The position numbers and the translations under genes are program-made. The notes below the pieces were generated by a model that made no database searches, was not told where the DNA came from, and saw only the letters and a list, made by a program, of their open reading frames with translations. Source: Arenicella sp. (GTDB taxonomy: Bacteria > Pseudomonadota > Gammaproteobacteria > Arenicellales > Arenicellaceae). Taken from it: 47,194 nt of DNA. Positions 28,642 through 36,883 of this stretch are shown in pieces (the first letter of the stretch is position 1; the number at the start of each line of letters is the position of its first letter). The stretch spans positions 1 to 47,194 of the forward strand of contig JALZVW010000021.1 in NCBI GenBank assembly GCA_023301745.1, in the 5' to 3' direction.

Positions 28642-29991
28642 TTACTGCAGTAACAAAAACATCGAACCATTACCACGCACAATATTCAGCATCAGCACTT
28701 CTTTGCCGTCTATCGCATTTAACAAGGAATCTATATTACTAACCGATTTGCGGTTAGCTGAGACAATAATATCGTTCGCACGCACACCATGCTCCCACGC
28801 GACGCTGCCTTGGCGTACATTGCTAACCAAAACCCCTTCTTCAGAATTAGTGCTAACTTGGCGCGCATCGCTTTCCTTAAACACAGCACCTTCTAGCTGA
28901 TGGTGAATCATCGTGCCTTTTTTAGAGGCCCTTGTTGACGATTCAAGTACCGGTTCAAGCGTCATGCGGCCACCTTCTCGAGCAACAACCATGCTCAACC
29001 TATCACCGGCAAATTGCTGACCAATAATGGCGCGCAAATCATTGCTTCGAGCAATCTGTTGGGTCCCGGCTTCGAGCACCACGTCGCCGATTTGCAAACC
29101 AGCCTTATCAGCGCTTGAGCCCTCTATAACATTACTGATTACCGCACCGCCGGCCTGCTGAATATTAAACGCATTCGCTAAATCTGGCGTAAGATCTTGA
29201 ACTTGAACCGCTAAAAAACCTCGCTGAGGAGTGCCATACTTAACTAGATGCTGCTTCACTCGCAATGCCATATTAACTGGCGTAGAAAAGCCGATTCGGG
29301 AATTGCCCGCTGTTTGCGCTGATCTCGCAATGTTTAGGCCGACCATCTCGCCATGTAAGTTCACCAACACACCCGACCCAACAGCCGCATCACTGCGAAT
29401 AAAATTTTGATGCGCTTGCACGCTGTTGTTACGAGCTAGGGCGCTGACCACGCCGGTTATCAATGTGTTCTCTTCACCTAATGGGTCGCCGATAGAAACC
29501 ACAAAGTCACCAACTCGCAATGAGTTCGAGTCGGCCACAACGATTGAAGTCAAACCAAGCTCGCTGACTTTAATTAAGGCAACGTCCGATGCCGCGTCAC
29601 TGCCAAGCACCTCACCATCAATCACTCGACCATCAGAGAGCGTCACCTTAACGTTACTTGTGCCGCGCACAGAATGCTCATTAGTTAAAATTAAACCTTG
29701 CAAACCATCAACCACAACACCCGTTACAAACACCTCGCGCGCACGGTTATTCGCTGGCCGACGTTGGTCAAAAAAGCGCCGAAAAAAAGGATCATCAAAC
29801 GGATCTCTTCGCGACTGAACAGGGGTTGTTATCGAAATGCGAACCAGCGATGCCTGCACACGCTCGATCACGGGTGCCAATGAAGGCAAACGTTGACCAT
29901 CAACAGATAATGGTAAGTTCGCGTTCGCTGGTTTTGGCATCATCAGCATAAACACTGCACTGACCAACAGCACTGAAATTATTAGCTTCAT
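28642..29991 (-). CDS. HtrA/DegP-like periplasmic protein with altered serine loop
   Basis: The layout is that of DegP/DegQ: signal peptide (cut probably after ANA at about 25), trypsin-like domain, and two PDZ domains (about 250-340 and 375-449). Numbering from the ATG at 29991, the catalytic His (H106 in LTNEHSV) and Asp (D136 in SDVALIKV) are in place. The serine motif is not: normal members read about DAAINRGNSGGALVN, and this one reads DAAVGSGVLVN, four residues shorter, without GNSGG. A Ser (S206) remains, but its oxyanion loop would be rebuilt. It is an intact frame, so a chaperone-like or otherwise non-proteolytic role is possible. A TTG three codons upstream is an alternative start. 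Neighbours give no clue to a partner. Confidence 0.85.
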   Translation of the reverse strand: MKLIISVLLVSAVFMLMMPKPANANLPLSVDGQRLPSLAPVIERVQASLVRISITTPVQSRRDPFDDPFFRRFFDQRRPANNRAREVFVTGVVVDGLQGLILTNEHSVRGTSNVKVTLSDGRVIDGEVLGSDAASDVALIKVSELGLTSIVVADSNSLRVGDFVVSIGDPLGEENTLITGVVSALARNNSVQAHQNFIRSDAAVGSGVLVNLHGEMVGLNIARSAQTAGNSRIGFSTPVNMALRVKQHLVKYGTPQRGFLAVQVQDLTPDLANAFNIQQAGGAVISNVIEGSSADKAGLQIGDVVLEAGTQQIARSNDLRAIIGQQFAGDRLSMVVAREGGRMTLEPVLESSTRASKKGTMIHHQLEGAVFKESDARQVSTNSEEGVLVSNVRQGSVAWEHGVRANDIIVSANRKSVSNIDSLLNAIDGKEVLMLNIVRGNGSMFLLLQ

Positions 29992-30093
29992 TACGTTCAA
30001 TTCTCTAACTCTCTTAATTTTTTGCTTCTACTTAATATTTTTTCTGAATAATATTTCTTTCGAGGCTTACTTTATTAACATTGGTAACTTACC

Positions 30094-30996
30094 TTACTTA
30101 ATATTAGTTATTCCGTGCGGAACATGCCCGGTCGGCACGTGCTGACGCGCAGAATCACAGTGCCCTTGCTGGTCGTCGAAAAAGATATCGGCGCCAAACG
30201 TACGCAAAAATTCACCCTTGGGTAAGCCGCCTAAGAATACGGCTTCGTCAATGCGGATATCCCACGCCCTCAAAGTTCGAATCACTCGCTCATGAGCTGG
30301 CGCTGATCTTGCGGTAATAATCGCAGTCCGAATAGGCGATTCACCTTGCGGAAATTCAGATTGAATTCTATGCACAGCCGCCAACATATTCCTGAACGGG
30401 CCACCAGGAAGCGGTTTTTTCGCAGCCTTGACCTCGTGTTTAGCAAATTCGACTAAGCCTTTTTGCTGATAAACCAATTCAGCTTCATCAGAAAAAACCA
30501 CCGCATCGCCATCAAATGCGATACTTAACTTACCTTTGCTAGCCGCTGAATTTTTGGTATTTGAGGGCAACATAGTGGCCGCGGCAAAACCAGAACCCAG
30601 AGTATTTGCAACATCTTCGGGGTCAGTTGATAAAAACACGTCGGCGCCAAACGGCTCTACATACTTAAACGGGCTAGCACCATTGGTGAATGCAGCACGA
30701 GTTATTGGAAGGTCATGCTCTTGAATTGAATTAAATACTCGCAGGCTCGTATCAGCACTATTGCGTGACAACAAGATAACCTCTACACGCTCACGTGCTT
30801 TACCCAAGCCATTCAAGTTCAATAGCTTCTGAACTAGCGGAAACGCGGTTCCGGGTTTCAATATTTCATTCTCGCGCTCGAGCTGGTATCGGCAATACGC
30901 CTCTACCCCTTCTTTCTCGTAGATACGATGGCTCTCTTCGAGATCAAATAGAGCTCGAGAAGAGATAGCAACAACCATTTTTTGCTTGTCACTCAT
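30094..30996 (-). CDS. Cytosolic 5'-nucleotidase (NT5C1-like)
   Basis: A 300-residue protein of the 5'-nucleotidase family related to eukaryotic cytosolic nucleotidase I, a HAD-type phosphatase that removes phosphate from nucleoside monophosphates. Clear segments are VILLSRNSADTSLRVFNSI at about 74-92, ITRAAFTNG, and FDGDAVVFSDEAE at 161-173, with IFFDDQQGHCD near the C-terminus. Bacterial members are widespread in marine Proteobacteria but little studied; the preferred nucleotide is not predictable. It stands alone between the HtrA-like gene (93 bases) and the acyltransferase gene (121 bases). Confidence 0.85.
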   Translation of the reverse strand: MSDKQKMVVAISSRALFDLEESHRIYEKEGVEAYCRYQLERENEILKPGTAFPLVQKLLNLNGLGKARERVEVILLSRNSADTSLRVFNSIQEHDLPITRAAFTNGASPFKYVEPFGADVFLSTDPEDVANTLGSGFAAATMLPSNTKNSAASKGKLSIAFDGDAVVFSDEAELVYQQKGLVEFAKHEVKAAKKPLPGGPFRNMLAAVHRIQSEFPQGESPIRTAIITARSAPAHERVIRTLRAWDIRIDEAVFLGGLPKGEFLRTFGADIFFDDQQGHCDSARQHVPTGHVPHGITNIK

Positions 30997-31095
30997 AAGT
31001 TGAATATTCTCTGTAAATCCCCAATCATTTGCTCAGTTTAGCAACATTACTCGTCGTCTTCGAAAAAGCTAACAAACTATTTAGTTTCCGGTAGG

Positions 31096-31119
31096 AATAG
31101 AAAAACAAGCATCTTGTTT
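31096..31119 (-). terminator. Terminator at the end of the acyltransferase gene
   Basis: On the minus strand AAACAAG-ATG-CTTGTTT makes a 7-bp stem with a 3-base loop and is followed by TTCTATT. The left arm begins within the stop codon of the acyltransferase gene. The stem is A/T-rich, so strength is moderate. Confidence 0.5.
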
Positions 31120-31663
31120 ATTGAAAGGTGTTTTTGGGGTGATAAGCGTGTTGAGTTCTGCAAAATTCGATCACTTGAGCTTGATCTTCAGCGAACGAAG
31201 CCAGTGGCATACGAGACGGCATGATTGTGAAGGTTTTTTCGGCAAAATTGGGCCCGGCAATAACAATCGGCACATTAGCCTTTCTTGCGATGTGATAATA
31301 ACCGCTTTTTAAAGTCGATTCATAACTCCGTGTTCCTTCAGGAGTAATCAAAAACCGTAATTGATCTGTTTGATCGAGCTGATTTACCACTGAATCAACA
31401 AAATTGGTACGCGTACGACGATTGACTGGCAACACTCCAAGAAAAGCACACACATACTTAATTGGCCAAATAAAGAAGACATCTTTGGCGAAAATCTTTA
31501 CGTTTAAATCCAGAGCTTGAATGGCTAACCAACCATAAAAAAAATCCCAATTACTGGTGTGGGGCACGCCCACAAATATATATTTGCGTTCTGTAGGCGG
31601 TTCACCAATCATGCGCCAGCCCAATAGTTCAAACATAATGTACTGGCAAATTTTCTGTTTCAC
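31118..31663 (-). CDS. PlsC-like 1-acyl-glycerol-3-phosphate acyltransferase family protein
   Basis: A 181-residue acyltransferase with the two PlsC-family motifs: the catalytic HX4D as HTSNWD at 35-40 (H35, D40) and PEGTRS at 108-113. Such enzymes move a fatty acyl chain from ACP or CoA to a lysophospholipid or related acceptor at the inner membrane. At 181 residues it is shorter than PlsC (about 245) and lacks an N-terminal membrane segment; a hydrophobic stretch at 62-80 could bind the membrane. The start is GTG at 31663 with GGAG upstream. The acceptor cannot be named. It follows dinB by 113 bases. Confidence 0.8.
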   Translation of the reverse strand: MKQKICQYIMFELLGWRMIGEPPTERKYIFVGVPHTSNWDFFYGWLAIQALDLNVKIFAKDVFFIWPIKYVCAFLGVLPVNRRTRTNFVDSVVNQLDQTDQLRFLITPEGTRSYESTLKSGYYHIARKANVPIVIAGPNFAEKTFTIMPSRMPLASFAEDQAQVIEFCRTQHAYHPKNTFQ

Positions 31664-31776
31664 TAATGGATCTCCAACCTTCTCAAAAGTGCTCGTAGAG
31701 CTTAATCAGACGACATAATAAAACAAATTCTTCAACAACATTGCTGTATCGCCGTGCGAGACACCAGACCAACGAT

Positions 31777-32871
31777 TTAAAACAACCCCAATTGAGGGTC
31801 TTCTCTTATCTCGCTTGGCTTGTTCGGGGCTAGATTATGATCGGTAGAGTGCAAGTTTGCTAACGTGACTCCAATCAGCCGTATCGGGCGCTTACCAACC
31901 TCAGTTTTACGTAATAGTTCCGGCAAAACACCGGCAATATCATCTTTGGAGATATAACCCAACGCATCTGTTTTGCTTCGCGTATTAAGTTCGAAATCAG
32001 AATACTTGACCTTCAAGGTGACTGTATTTGCTGATAACTGCTTGGCCTCCAGTATCCCCTCTAATCGGCCTACAATGCCAAGCAAGGTCTGCCAAATAAC
32101 GGCCTTATTAATCACGTTTCCTTCAAAAGTCGTTTCTTTGCCAATAGATTTACGCACACGATGCGACCGCACTGGCCGTTCGTCAATTCCACGAGCAACG
32201 CGATAGTAATACGCGCCGGTTTGGCCAAATTCAGTTTGCAATTCGACCTCGCTCAAGCGCTTCAAATCGGCGCCGGTATAAATACCCAAGCCATGCATCT
32301 TCTTTTCGGTAACTTTCCCAACGCCGAAAAATTTTCTGATATCCAATTGTTCTACAAAATCTTCAGCCACCTCGGGCCTTATCACATATAAGCCATCAGG
32401 CTTATCCATATCTGACGCGATCTTAGCGAGAAATTTATTGAATGATACGCCGGCCGACGCCGTTAGATTAACTTGCTGTTGAATTTTCAGCTTGATCGAG
32501 TTCGCGATTTCGGTCGCCGAGCCAATCTCAAGTGCACGTTCGGTGACATCTAAATACGCTTCGTCTAACGATAACGGTTCGATCATGTCGGTAAAGAGTT
32601 TAAATACCTCATGAATACCCTCAGACGCAGCCCTATAAGCCTCAAAACGAGGTGGTACAAAAATAGCGTTGTGACAAAGTTTCGCCGCCTGAGCTGAGGG
32701 CATGGCTGAATGAACGCCAAATTTGCGCGCCTCATAGCTGCACGCAGCAACCACCCCGCGACTCCCAGGCTTGCCACCAACAATCACAGGAAGGCCACGC
32801 AGCTCGGGAAAATCTCGCTGCTCTACCGAGGCGAAAAACGCATCCATGTCGATATGTATGATTTTTCTCAT
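31777..32871 (-). CDS. dinB: DNA polymerase IV
   Basis: Y-family translesion polymerase. From the ATG at 32871 it has 364 residues. Catalytic acids D8, D103 and E104 (in IDMDAFF and SLDEAYLD) and the steric gate F13 fall at the same numbers as in E. coli DinB. The helix-hairpin-helix, thumb and little-finger regions follow. An upstream GTG/ATG frame would add 33 residues that overlap ung and do not look like the family, so I rejected it. The gene is 19 bases after ung, so both are probably one transcript. The C-terminal PQLGLF resembles a beta-clamp binding motif. No LexA box (CTGT-N8-ACAG) was seen before dinB or ung. Confidence 0.95.
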   Translation of the reverse strand: MRKIIHIDMDAFFASVEQRDFPELRGLPVIVGGKPGSRGVVAACSYEARKFGVHSAMPSAQAAKLCHNAIFVPPRFEAYRAASEGIHEVFKLFTDMIEPLSLDEAYLDVTERALEIGSATEIANSIKLKIQQQVNLTASAGVSFNKFLAKIASDMDKPDGLYVIRPEVAEDFVEQLDIRKFFGVGKVTEKKMHGLGIYTGADLKRLSEVELQTEFGQTGAYYYRVARGIDERPVRSHRVRKSIGKETTFEGNVINKAVIWQTLLGIVGRLEGILEAKQLSANTVTLKVKYSDFELNTRSKTDALGYISKDDIAGVLPELLRKTEVGKRPIRLIGVTLANLHSTDHNLAPNKPSEIREDPQLGLF

Positions 32872-32890
32872 TCTATTAACATCTGGCTCT

Positions 32891-33574
32891 TTAGCGAACC
32901 TGCCAATCAATCGCCGACTTATGTTTACTAAGTAAGTAATCATTCGCCTTAGAAAAGTGGCCACACCCAAAAAAACCTCGGTGTGCCGAGAGCGGTGACG
33001 GGTGGGGAGCGCTTAAGACTAGGTGCTTATCGCGGTCAATCATCTTACCCTTCTTTTGTGCGTATGCGCCCCAAAGCATGAATACAACATTGTCACATTC
33101 ACTATTAATCACTTCGATCACTTTATCAGTAAACCGCTCCCAGCCTTTACCCTGGTGACTGCCGGCCTCAGCGTGTTCCACGCTCAGCACAGCATTGAGC
33201 AGCAACACTCCCTGCTCGGCCCATGCGGTTAAATGGCCATGCTCTGGAACATCGCAACCCAAATCTAATTGCAATTCTTTGTAGATATTGCGCAATGACG
33301 GTGGCACTTTAAGCCCTGGCATCACACTAAAGCTAAGGCCGTGTGCTTGATTTGGACCGTGGTAAGGGTCTTGCCCCAATATAACTACCCGCACCGACGC
33401 CAAGGGAGTCACATTCAATGCCTTAAATACGCTTGCCTCCGGGGGGTAGATGATTTTCCCGCTCTGCCTCTCTAAACGAAGAAACGCCAACAGCGACCGA
33501 AAATAGTCGTGCTCAAATTCAGAGCACAAATATTCGAGCCACTGAGTATCTAGATCGGCTGCTTTAAGGTTCAT
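32891..33574 (-). CDS. ung: Uracil-DNA glycosylase
   Basis: Removes uracil from DNA as the first step of base excision repair. The 227-residue family 1 enzyme has the catalytic water-activating motif GQDPYHGPNQAHGLSFSV, the VLLLNAVLSVE strand, and the DNA-intercalating HPSPLSAHRGFFGCGHF loop. The ATG has a good ribosome site (AAGGA). It is directly upstream of dinB, putting uracil repair and an error-prone polymerase under one promoter; this is a plausible but unproven functional link. Confidence 0.97.
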   Translation of the reverse strand: MNLKAADLDTQWLEYLCSEFEHDYFRSLLAFLRLERQSGKIIYPPEASVFKALNVTPLASVRVVILGQDPYHGPNQAHGLSFSVMPGLKVPPSLRNIYKELQLDLGCDVPEHGHLTAWAEQGVLLLNAVLSVEHAEAGSHQGKGWERFTDKVIEVINSECDNVVFMLWGAYAQKKGKMIDRDKHLVLSAPHPSPLSAHRGFFGCGHFSKANDYLLSKHKSAIDWQVR

Positions 33575-33922
33575 TTTTTTCCTTAGATGGAAGAGCTAAG
33601 TGGGCAACTTCGCTTATAAGTTCTGCAAAAGTCATGGCATTTAGATTAAAAAATCTTAACTGGCCTTTATAGCCGATCATTAATCAAAACTAAGTTATTT
33701 ATCGTTTTCACCCTATTTTAGCGTAGTTTTAAGGATCTAATAAATACGCGGCAAGTCTAACTAAAAATTCATCAAAACAGATATGCGATTACCGAAGGTT
33801 AAGGCTGATTGTGTCGGCCGTTTGGCTCGTTAGACTGACAAGCATTGGCCGTAATCACTACCCTACTTTAACGTTTTTATGCCAATGAAAATCCCTACAA
33901 CTACCCAAATCGAGGAACTATT
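33575..33922. other. 348-base gap between divergent genes
   Basis: A/T-rich region between ung (minus) and the small exported protein (plus); it must hold both promoters. I see a short dyad agattaaaaaatct near 33651-33664 and a 23-codon minus-strand frame (33635 to 33564) that overlaps the ung start, but no convincing promoter hexamers, tRNA or structured RNA. Confidence 0.5.
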
Positions 33923-34204
33923 ATGTTATCGAAAAAACCAGTTTTACCAAACTTTTTGAAAACTCTTTTAATCACTTCTATGGCATTCGGCAGCGTAGCT
34001 GCATTCGCAGGCCAAAACCAAGAGGGTGAGAAAATTGGCGACTTGAAAGACATGAAAGCCAAACATTCTCTTAAAGCCGAAGAAATGACTAACAAACTAG
34101 ATGCCGAAGCCGCTGCTAGCTCATTAACTGACGAGTCCAAGAGCACTCTGAACAAGGGCGACGAAATGCTCGACAAAGCAGAAGAAATTAAGCCTGGCGA
34201 GTAA
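33923..34204 (+). CDS. Small exported charged helical protein
   Basis: A 93-residue protein I do not recognise. Residues 1-29 are a good signal peptide (KK near the start, hydrophobic LLITSMAFGSVAAFA, cut before G30). The mature 64 residues are very rich in Lys, Glu, Asp and Ala with heptad-like spacing (EEMTNKLDAEAAASSLTDE) and have no Cys or Trp, so a soluble periplasmic helix or short coiled coil is likely. GAGGAA stands at the right distance before the ATG, and a strong terminator follows 36 bases after the stop, which argues for a real, separately transcribed, perhaps abundant gene. An overlapping minus-strand frame lacks these marks. Its function is unknown; a stress or envelope role is only a guess. 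Confidence 0.75.
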   Translation: MLSKKPVLPNFLKTLLITSMAFGSVAAFAGQNQEGEKIGDLKDMKAKHSLKAEEMTNKLDAEAAASSLTDESKSTLNKGDEMLDKAEEIKPGE

Positions 34205-34237
34205 ATCGCGGTTTACGCCCGATACGGCGAGAAAGAC

Positions 34238-34270
34238 AAAAAGGCCTAGTCTATGTGCTAGGCCTTTTTT
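34238..34270 (+). terminator. Strong rho-independent terminator
   Basis: AAGGCCTAG (34241-34249) pairs perfectly with CTAGGCCTT (34258-34266) around an 8-base loop. The stem is flanked by an A-run on the left and T6 on the right. It ends the small exported-protein transcript. Confidence 0.88.
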
Positions 34271-34284
34271 ATGCCTAGATCTTT

Positions 34285-34313
34285 TTCCTATCGTCTCGAA
34301 CCTGCTCTATAAT
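34285..34313 (+). promoter_or_regulatory. Promoter of the peroxiredoxin gene
   Basis: A perfect -10 TATAAT lies at 34308-34313, with a weak -35 TTCCTA 17 bases upstream. Transcription would start near 34320, giving a leader of about 30 bases. The weak -35 would suit an activator-dependent promoter, but no activator site was identified. Confidence 0.55.
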
Positions 34314-34350
34314 AGCCGACTTACTAACCCAATTCATTCGGAGCTCAATC

Positions 34351-34821
34351 ATGATTAAAGTAGGCGATTCAATTCCCGCAGCGACTATCACAGTCATTAC
34401 AAAAGATGGCCAAGACAACGTGTCAGCCGCTGACTTCTTTGCAGGTAAAAAAGCAGTCTTGTTTGCATTACCAGGAGCATTTACGCCAACGTGCTCTGAG
34501 GCGCATCTGCCAGGCTTTGTCGTTAAGTATGATGACATCATTGCTAAAGGCGCAGACCTAGTGGCGTGCTTATCAGTTAACGACTCATTCGTCATGAAAG
34601 CTTGGCAGGGCAACCAAAATGCCGAGAACATAGCGATGATCGCTGACGGTGGCGCTGCGTTAACTAAGGCGATGGATTTAGTTTTAGATACCGCCGATTT
34701 TGGTGGCATTCGCTCACAACGTTACTCAATGATTATTGATAACGGTGTAGTGACTCATCTAAACGTTGAAGAAGGCGGCTTTGAAGTAAGCGATGCCGAA
34801 ACAGCGCTAAGCCAGCTGTAG
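34351..34821 (+). CDS. Prx5-type (type II) peroxiredoxin
   Basis: A 156-residue thiol peroxidase that reduces hydrogen peroxide and organic peroxides in the cytoplasm. The peroxidatic Cys is C48 in PGAFTPTCSEAHLPGF, with the usual Pro-Thr/Cys active-site pattern. A second Cys, C73 in VACLSVND, is 25 residues later, the same spacing as the resolving Cys of plant PrxII (C51/C76), so an intramolecular disulfide is plausible. No glutaredoxin domain is fused. It has its own promoter with a perfect TATAAT and GGAG before the ATG, and a hairpin follows the gene. The OsmC protein elsewhere in the window may serve a related purpose. Confidence 0.93.
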   Translation: MIKVGDSIPAATITVITKDGQDNVSAADFFAGKKAVLFALPGAFTPTCSEAHLPGFVVKYDDIIAKGADLVACLSVNDSFVMKAWQGNQNAENIAMIADGGAALTKAMDLVLDTADFGGIRSQRYSMIIDNGVVTHLNVEEGGFEVSDAETALSQL

Positions 34822-34851
34822 CTAAGACACAGACAAGTCGCAGCACCAAAT

Positions 34852-34890
34852 AGAGTGACTTACTGACAAGGTAGGTCACTCTGTCTTTGG
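34852..34890 (+). terminator. Hairpin after the peroxiredoxin gene
   Basis: AGAGTGACTTAC (34852-34863) pairs with GTAGGTCACTCT (34871-34882), 12 bp with one G-U pair and a 7-base loop, then GTCTTTGGTT. The stem is strong but the T-run is poor. It lies between convergent genes and may serve both. Confidence 0.55.
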
Positions 34891-34996
34891 TTCAATTTTC
34901 GCCCAGTTCGTTGGCTTTAAGGAACTCAGCCAGAATATTAAATGCACCATGTCAGAGCTTGCAATAGGTTCAACCGCAAGACTGCATTTTTGAGCA

Positions 34997-36616
34997 TCAG
35001 AGCGGCTCTGCATCATGCAATTCGCCTAAGGCATGCTTTAGACCGTCGAGTTTATTGCCATAACGTTGCCATCGACCAACCGACCCCGAATACAAGGGCT
35101 GGCGCACCTGCACCGAACTTGCAGTAGAGACTGGGGCATCATTTTCATGAAACCGCATGCATGATTCTTGCCATTGTAGACCACAAAATTCGAGTAAGCG
35201 ACGCGTCTGCTTTTCTTGATCGTGCACAATACCTTCGTAGCTCACTTCCATAAACCTATTTGCAGGCAGATTTGCTCGCCAATGAGACATCAAGGTATCA
35301 AACCGACGGTAGAACTCAGCGGTCTGGGTTAAATCATAAGTATAATGGTAGTAAGAGTGCTGAACGGTCAACAACTGTCGATAATTGCTCAAGCAGCTAT
35401 CCATAGCACCACGTCGCAAGACAATTATTCGAGCCTTAGGTAGCGCTTGGTGGATCAAGCCAGCATAGAAAAAATTTAACGGCATCTTGTCAGTAAAACG
35501 CCTCGCGCCTCGACTAAGCTTGATAGCCGAAGCAAGATATTCTTCACCGATACGGTTGAGCACCTCGCTCGAAAGATCGTTAGATTTTAAAAACGTTTCA
35601 ACGTCCATGACCATATTCGAATCGGTTTTGGTTGCCTGCTTAATCAAGCCCGGAAATATATTTAATTCGCCCGCCGCCATCACCTCGCTATGACTTGACA
35701 GTATTCGATCGACCAAAGTAGTGCCTGTTCTTGGTAAGCCGACTATAAAAATAGGGGCATCATCATGGCTAGAATCAATGACGCTTGGCGAGCTTTTGAT
35801 CGCCAAAGGTTCATGGGTCACGGTAGACATCGCCGCTTCAAATAGGCGGTCGTAGGAAAACACCTGAGCATCAGTTTGGCTCAACTTTAACTGCTTGGCC
35901 TTGTGAAGCCACTCTAAACTTTCTTCATACCGACCAAGGTCTTCCAAGGTTTTAGCAATCGCATGACCTAGATGTAAACTCGCGTCTTCGTCGCCCACCA
36001 ACAAATCAAACAATGGCAACAAATCAGGTAGATAGTGATACTGCTCTGTTTGCCGCTTGAGACCAACAAGCGACGACCAAGCTCGATACGAGTTTGAATC
36101 GCGGCTCAATGTTTCTATATAGCCCTTTTCGGCTAACTCAAAAGACCCTAAAAATTGCTGCGATGCCGCTAGGTTGTAATGAAAGTTTGCCGGTGCATCG
36201 TTCAAGCTCACTGCCTGCTCAAAAAACGGTATCGCTTTCTCGTGGAACCCTGTGCGACTATAAATCACGCCAATAGTGTCTGCCAAATGCGCGTCATCGA
36301 CAGTCAGTGCTGCCGCCCTGTCGGCCGCTAACTTGGCCGCTTCCTGATCGCCTACAATGGTTAGCGCCTGACCAAGATAAGCATGGTAATACGCGCTATT
36401 AGGCTCTAAGTCAGCCGCGCGGCCGAATAATTCCACCGCCTTTGTGTGATTTCCAAAATCGGCAGCGATCGTGGCTAGCAAACAATACGGCACCGCATCG
36501 TTAACATCAGCGTGAATCATTTTGATAGCACTAGAGTGCACTTCTTTATGATGCTTATTTGCGATTTCTCGCAGACCATTTAACAAGCGCTGAGTGGATG
36601 AATATAATTTTTGCAC
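34997..36616 (-). CDS. TPR-containing sulfotransferase
   Basis: A 539-residue protein in two parts. Residues 1-250 are tetratricopeptide repeats (for example AVELFGRAADLEPNSAYYH at 61-79 and AIPFFEQAVSLN at 128-139). Residues about 285-539 are a sulfotransferase: the PAPS 5'-phosphosulfate loop GLPRTGTTLVDRIL starts at 293, and the 3'-phosphate motif IIVLRRGAMDSCLSNY follows about 100 residues later. It would move sulfate from PAPS to a hydroxyl or amine acceptor. There is no signal peptide, so it is cytoplasmic. This domain pair is frequent in marine Proteobacteria and resembles tyrosylprotein sulfotransferases in layout, but acceptors are unknown. It is divergent from the TonB-dependent receptor across a 267-base gap. 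Confidence 0.88.
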   Translation of the reverse strand: MQKLYSSTQRLLNGLREIANKHHKEVHSSAIKMIHADVNDAVPYCLLATIAADFGNHTKAVELFGRAADLEPNSAYYHAYLGQALTIVGDQEAAKLAADRAAALTVDDAHLADTIGVIYSRTGFHEKAIPFFEQAVSLNDAPANFHYNLAASQQFLGSFELAEKGYIETLSRDSNSYRAWSSLVGLKRQTEQYHYLPDLLPLFDLLVGDEDASLHLGHAIAKTLEDLGRYEESLEWLHKAKQLKLSQTDAQVFSYDRLFEAAMSTVTHEPLAIKSSPSVIDSSHDDAPIFIVGLPRTGTTLVDRILSSHSEVMAAGELNIFPGLIKQATKTDSNMVMDVETFLKSNDLSSEVLNRIGEEYLASAIKLSRGARRFTDKMPLNFFYAGLIHQALPKARIIVLRRGAMDSCLSNYRQLLTVQHSYYHYTYDLTQTAEFYRRFDTLMSHWRANLPANRFMEVSYEGIVHDQEKQTRRLLEFCGLQWQESCMRFHENDAPVSTASSVQVRQPLYSGSVGRWQRYGNKLDGLKHALGELHDAEPL

Positions 36617-36659
36617 GATTTATCTAATTTGCTATTGGTCAGCAACGCTGGTTAAAACC

Positions 36660-36678
36660 AGTGCACATATTTTGCACT
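36660..36678. repeat. Inverted repeat in the sulfotransferase/receptor gap
   Basis: AGTGCA and TGCACT are exact inverted arms with a 7-base spacer. The dyad is 44 bases before the sulfotransferase start and about 205 bases before the receptor start, just upstream of its candidate promoter. It could be an operator for either gene. Confidence 0.4.
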
Positions 36679-36709
36679 AATTTGGGGCACAGATGCACCT
36701 TGTTATGTA

Positions 36710-36738
36710 TTGACATCAATCTACTATAAAAGCACTAT
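36710..36738 (+). promoter_or_regulatory. Candidate promoter of the TonB-dependent receptor
   Basis: A perfect -35 TTGACA (36710-36715) is followed after 17 bases by CACTAT (36733-36738). A TATAAA at 36725-36730 is closer to consensus but spaced wrongly from TTGACA. No Fur-box-like sequence was seen, so iron control is not indicated. Confidence 0.35.
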
Positions 36739-36883
36739 TCTTCGGGCCTAAACGAAAAAAACCTTCATAGGCACATCTGGATGACGGACCAAATAAGCTT
36801 GGTAGCCGACCATCAACTAACGTATTCCAAATATTGAAAGTTAGCACCTTGATCTATACGTTAATAATTCCATAGGTATTACA

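Noticed and set aside
31074-31087. AAACTA-TT-TAGTTT dyad upstream of the 5'-nucleotidase gene
   Set aside because: Loop too small for an RNA hairpin and no second copy found; it may be an operator but there is no support.
32872-32970. Extended N-terminus of DinB
   Set aside because: The extra 33 residues overlap ung; the ATG at 32871 places catalytic residues at the same numbers as in E. coli.
33901-34176. Minus-strand frame of 91 codons
   Set aside because: It overlaps the small exported protein, which has a signal peptide, ribosome site and terminator on the plus strand.
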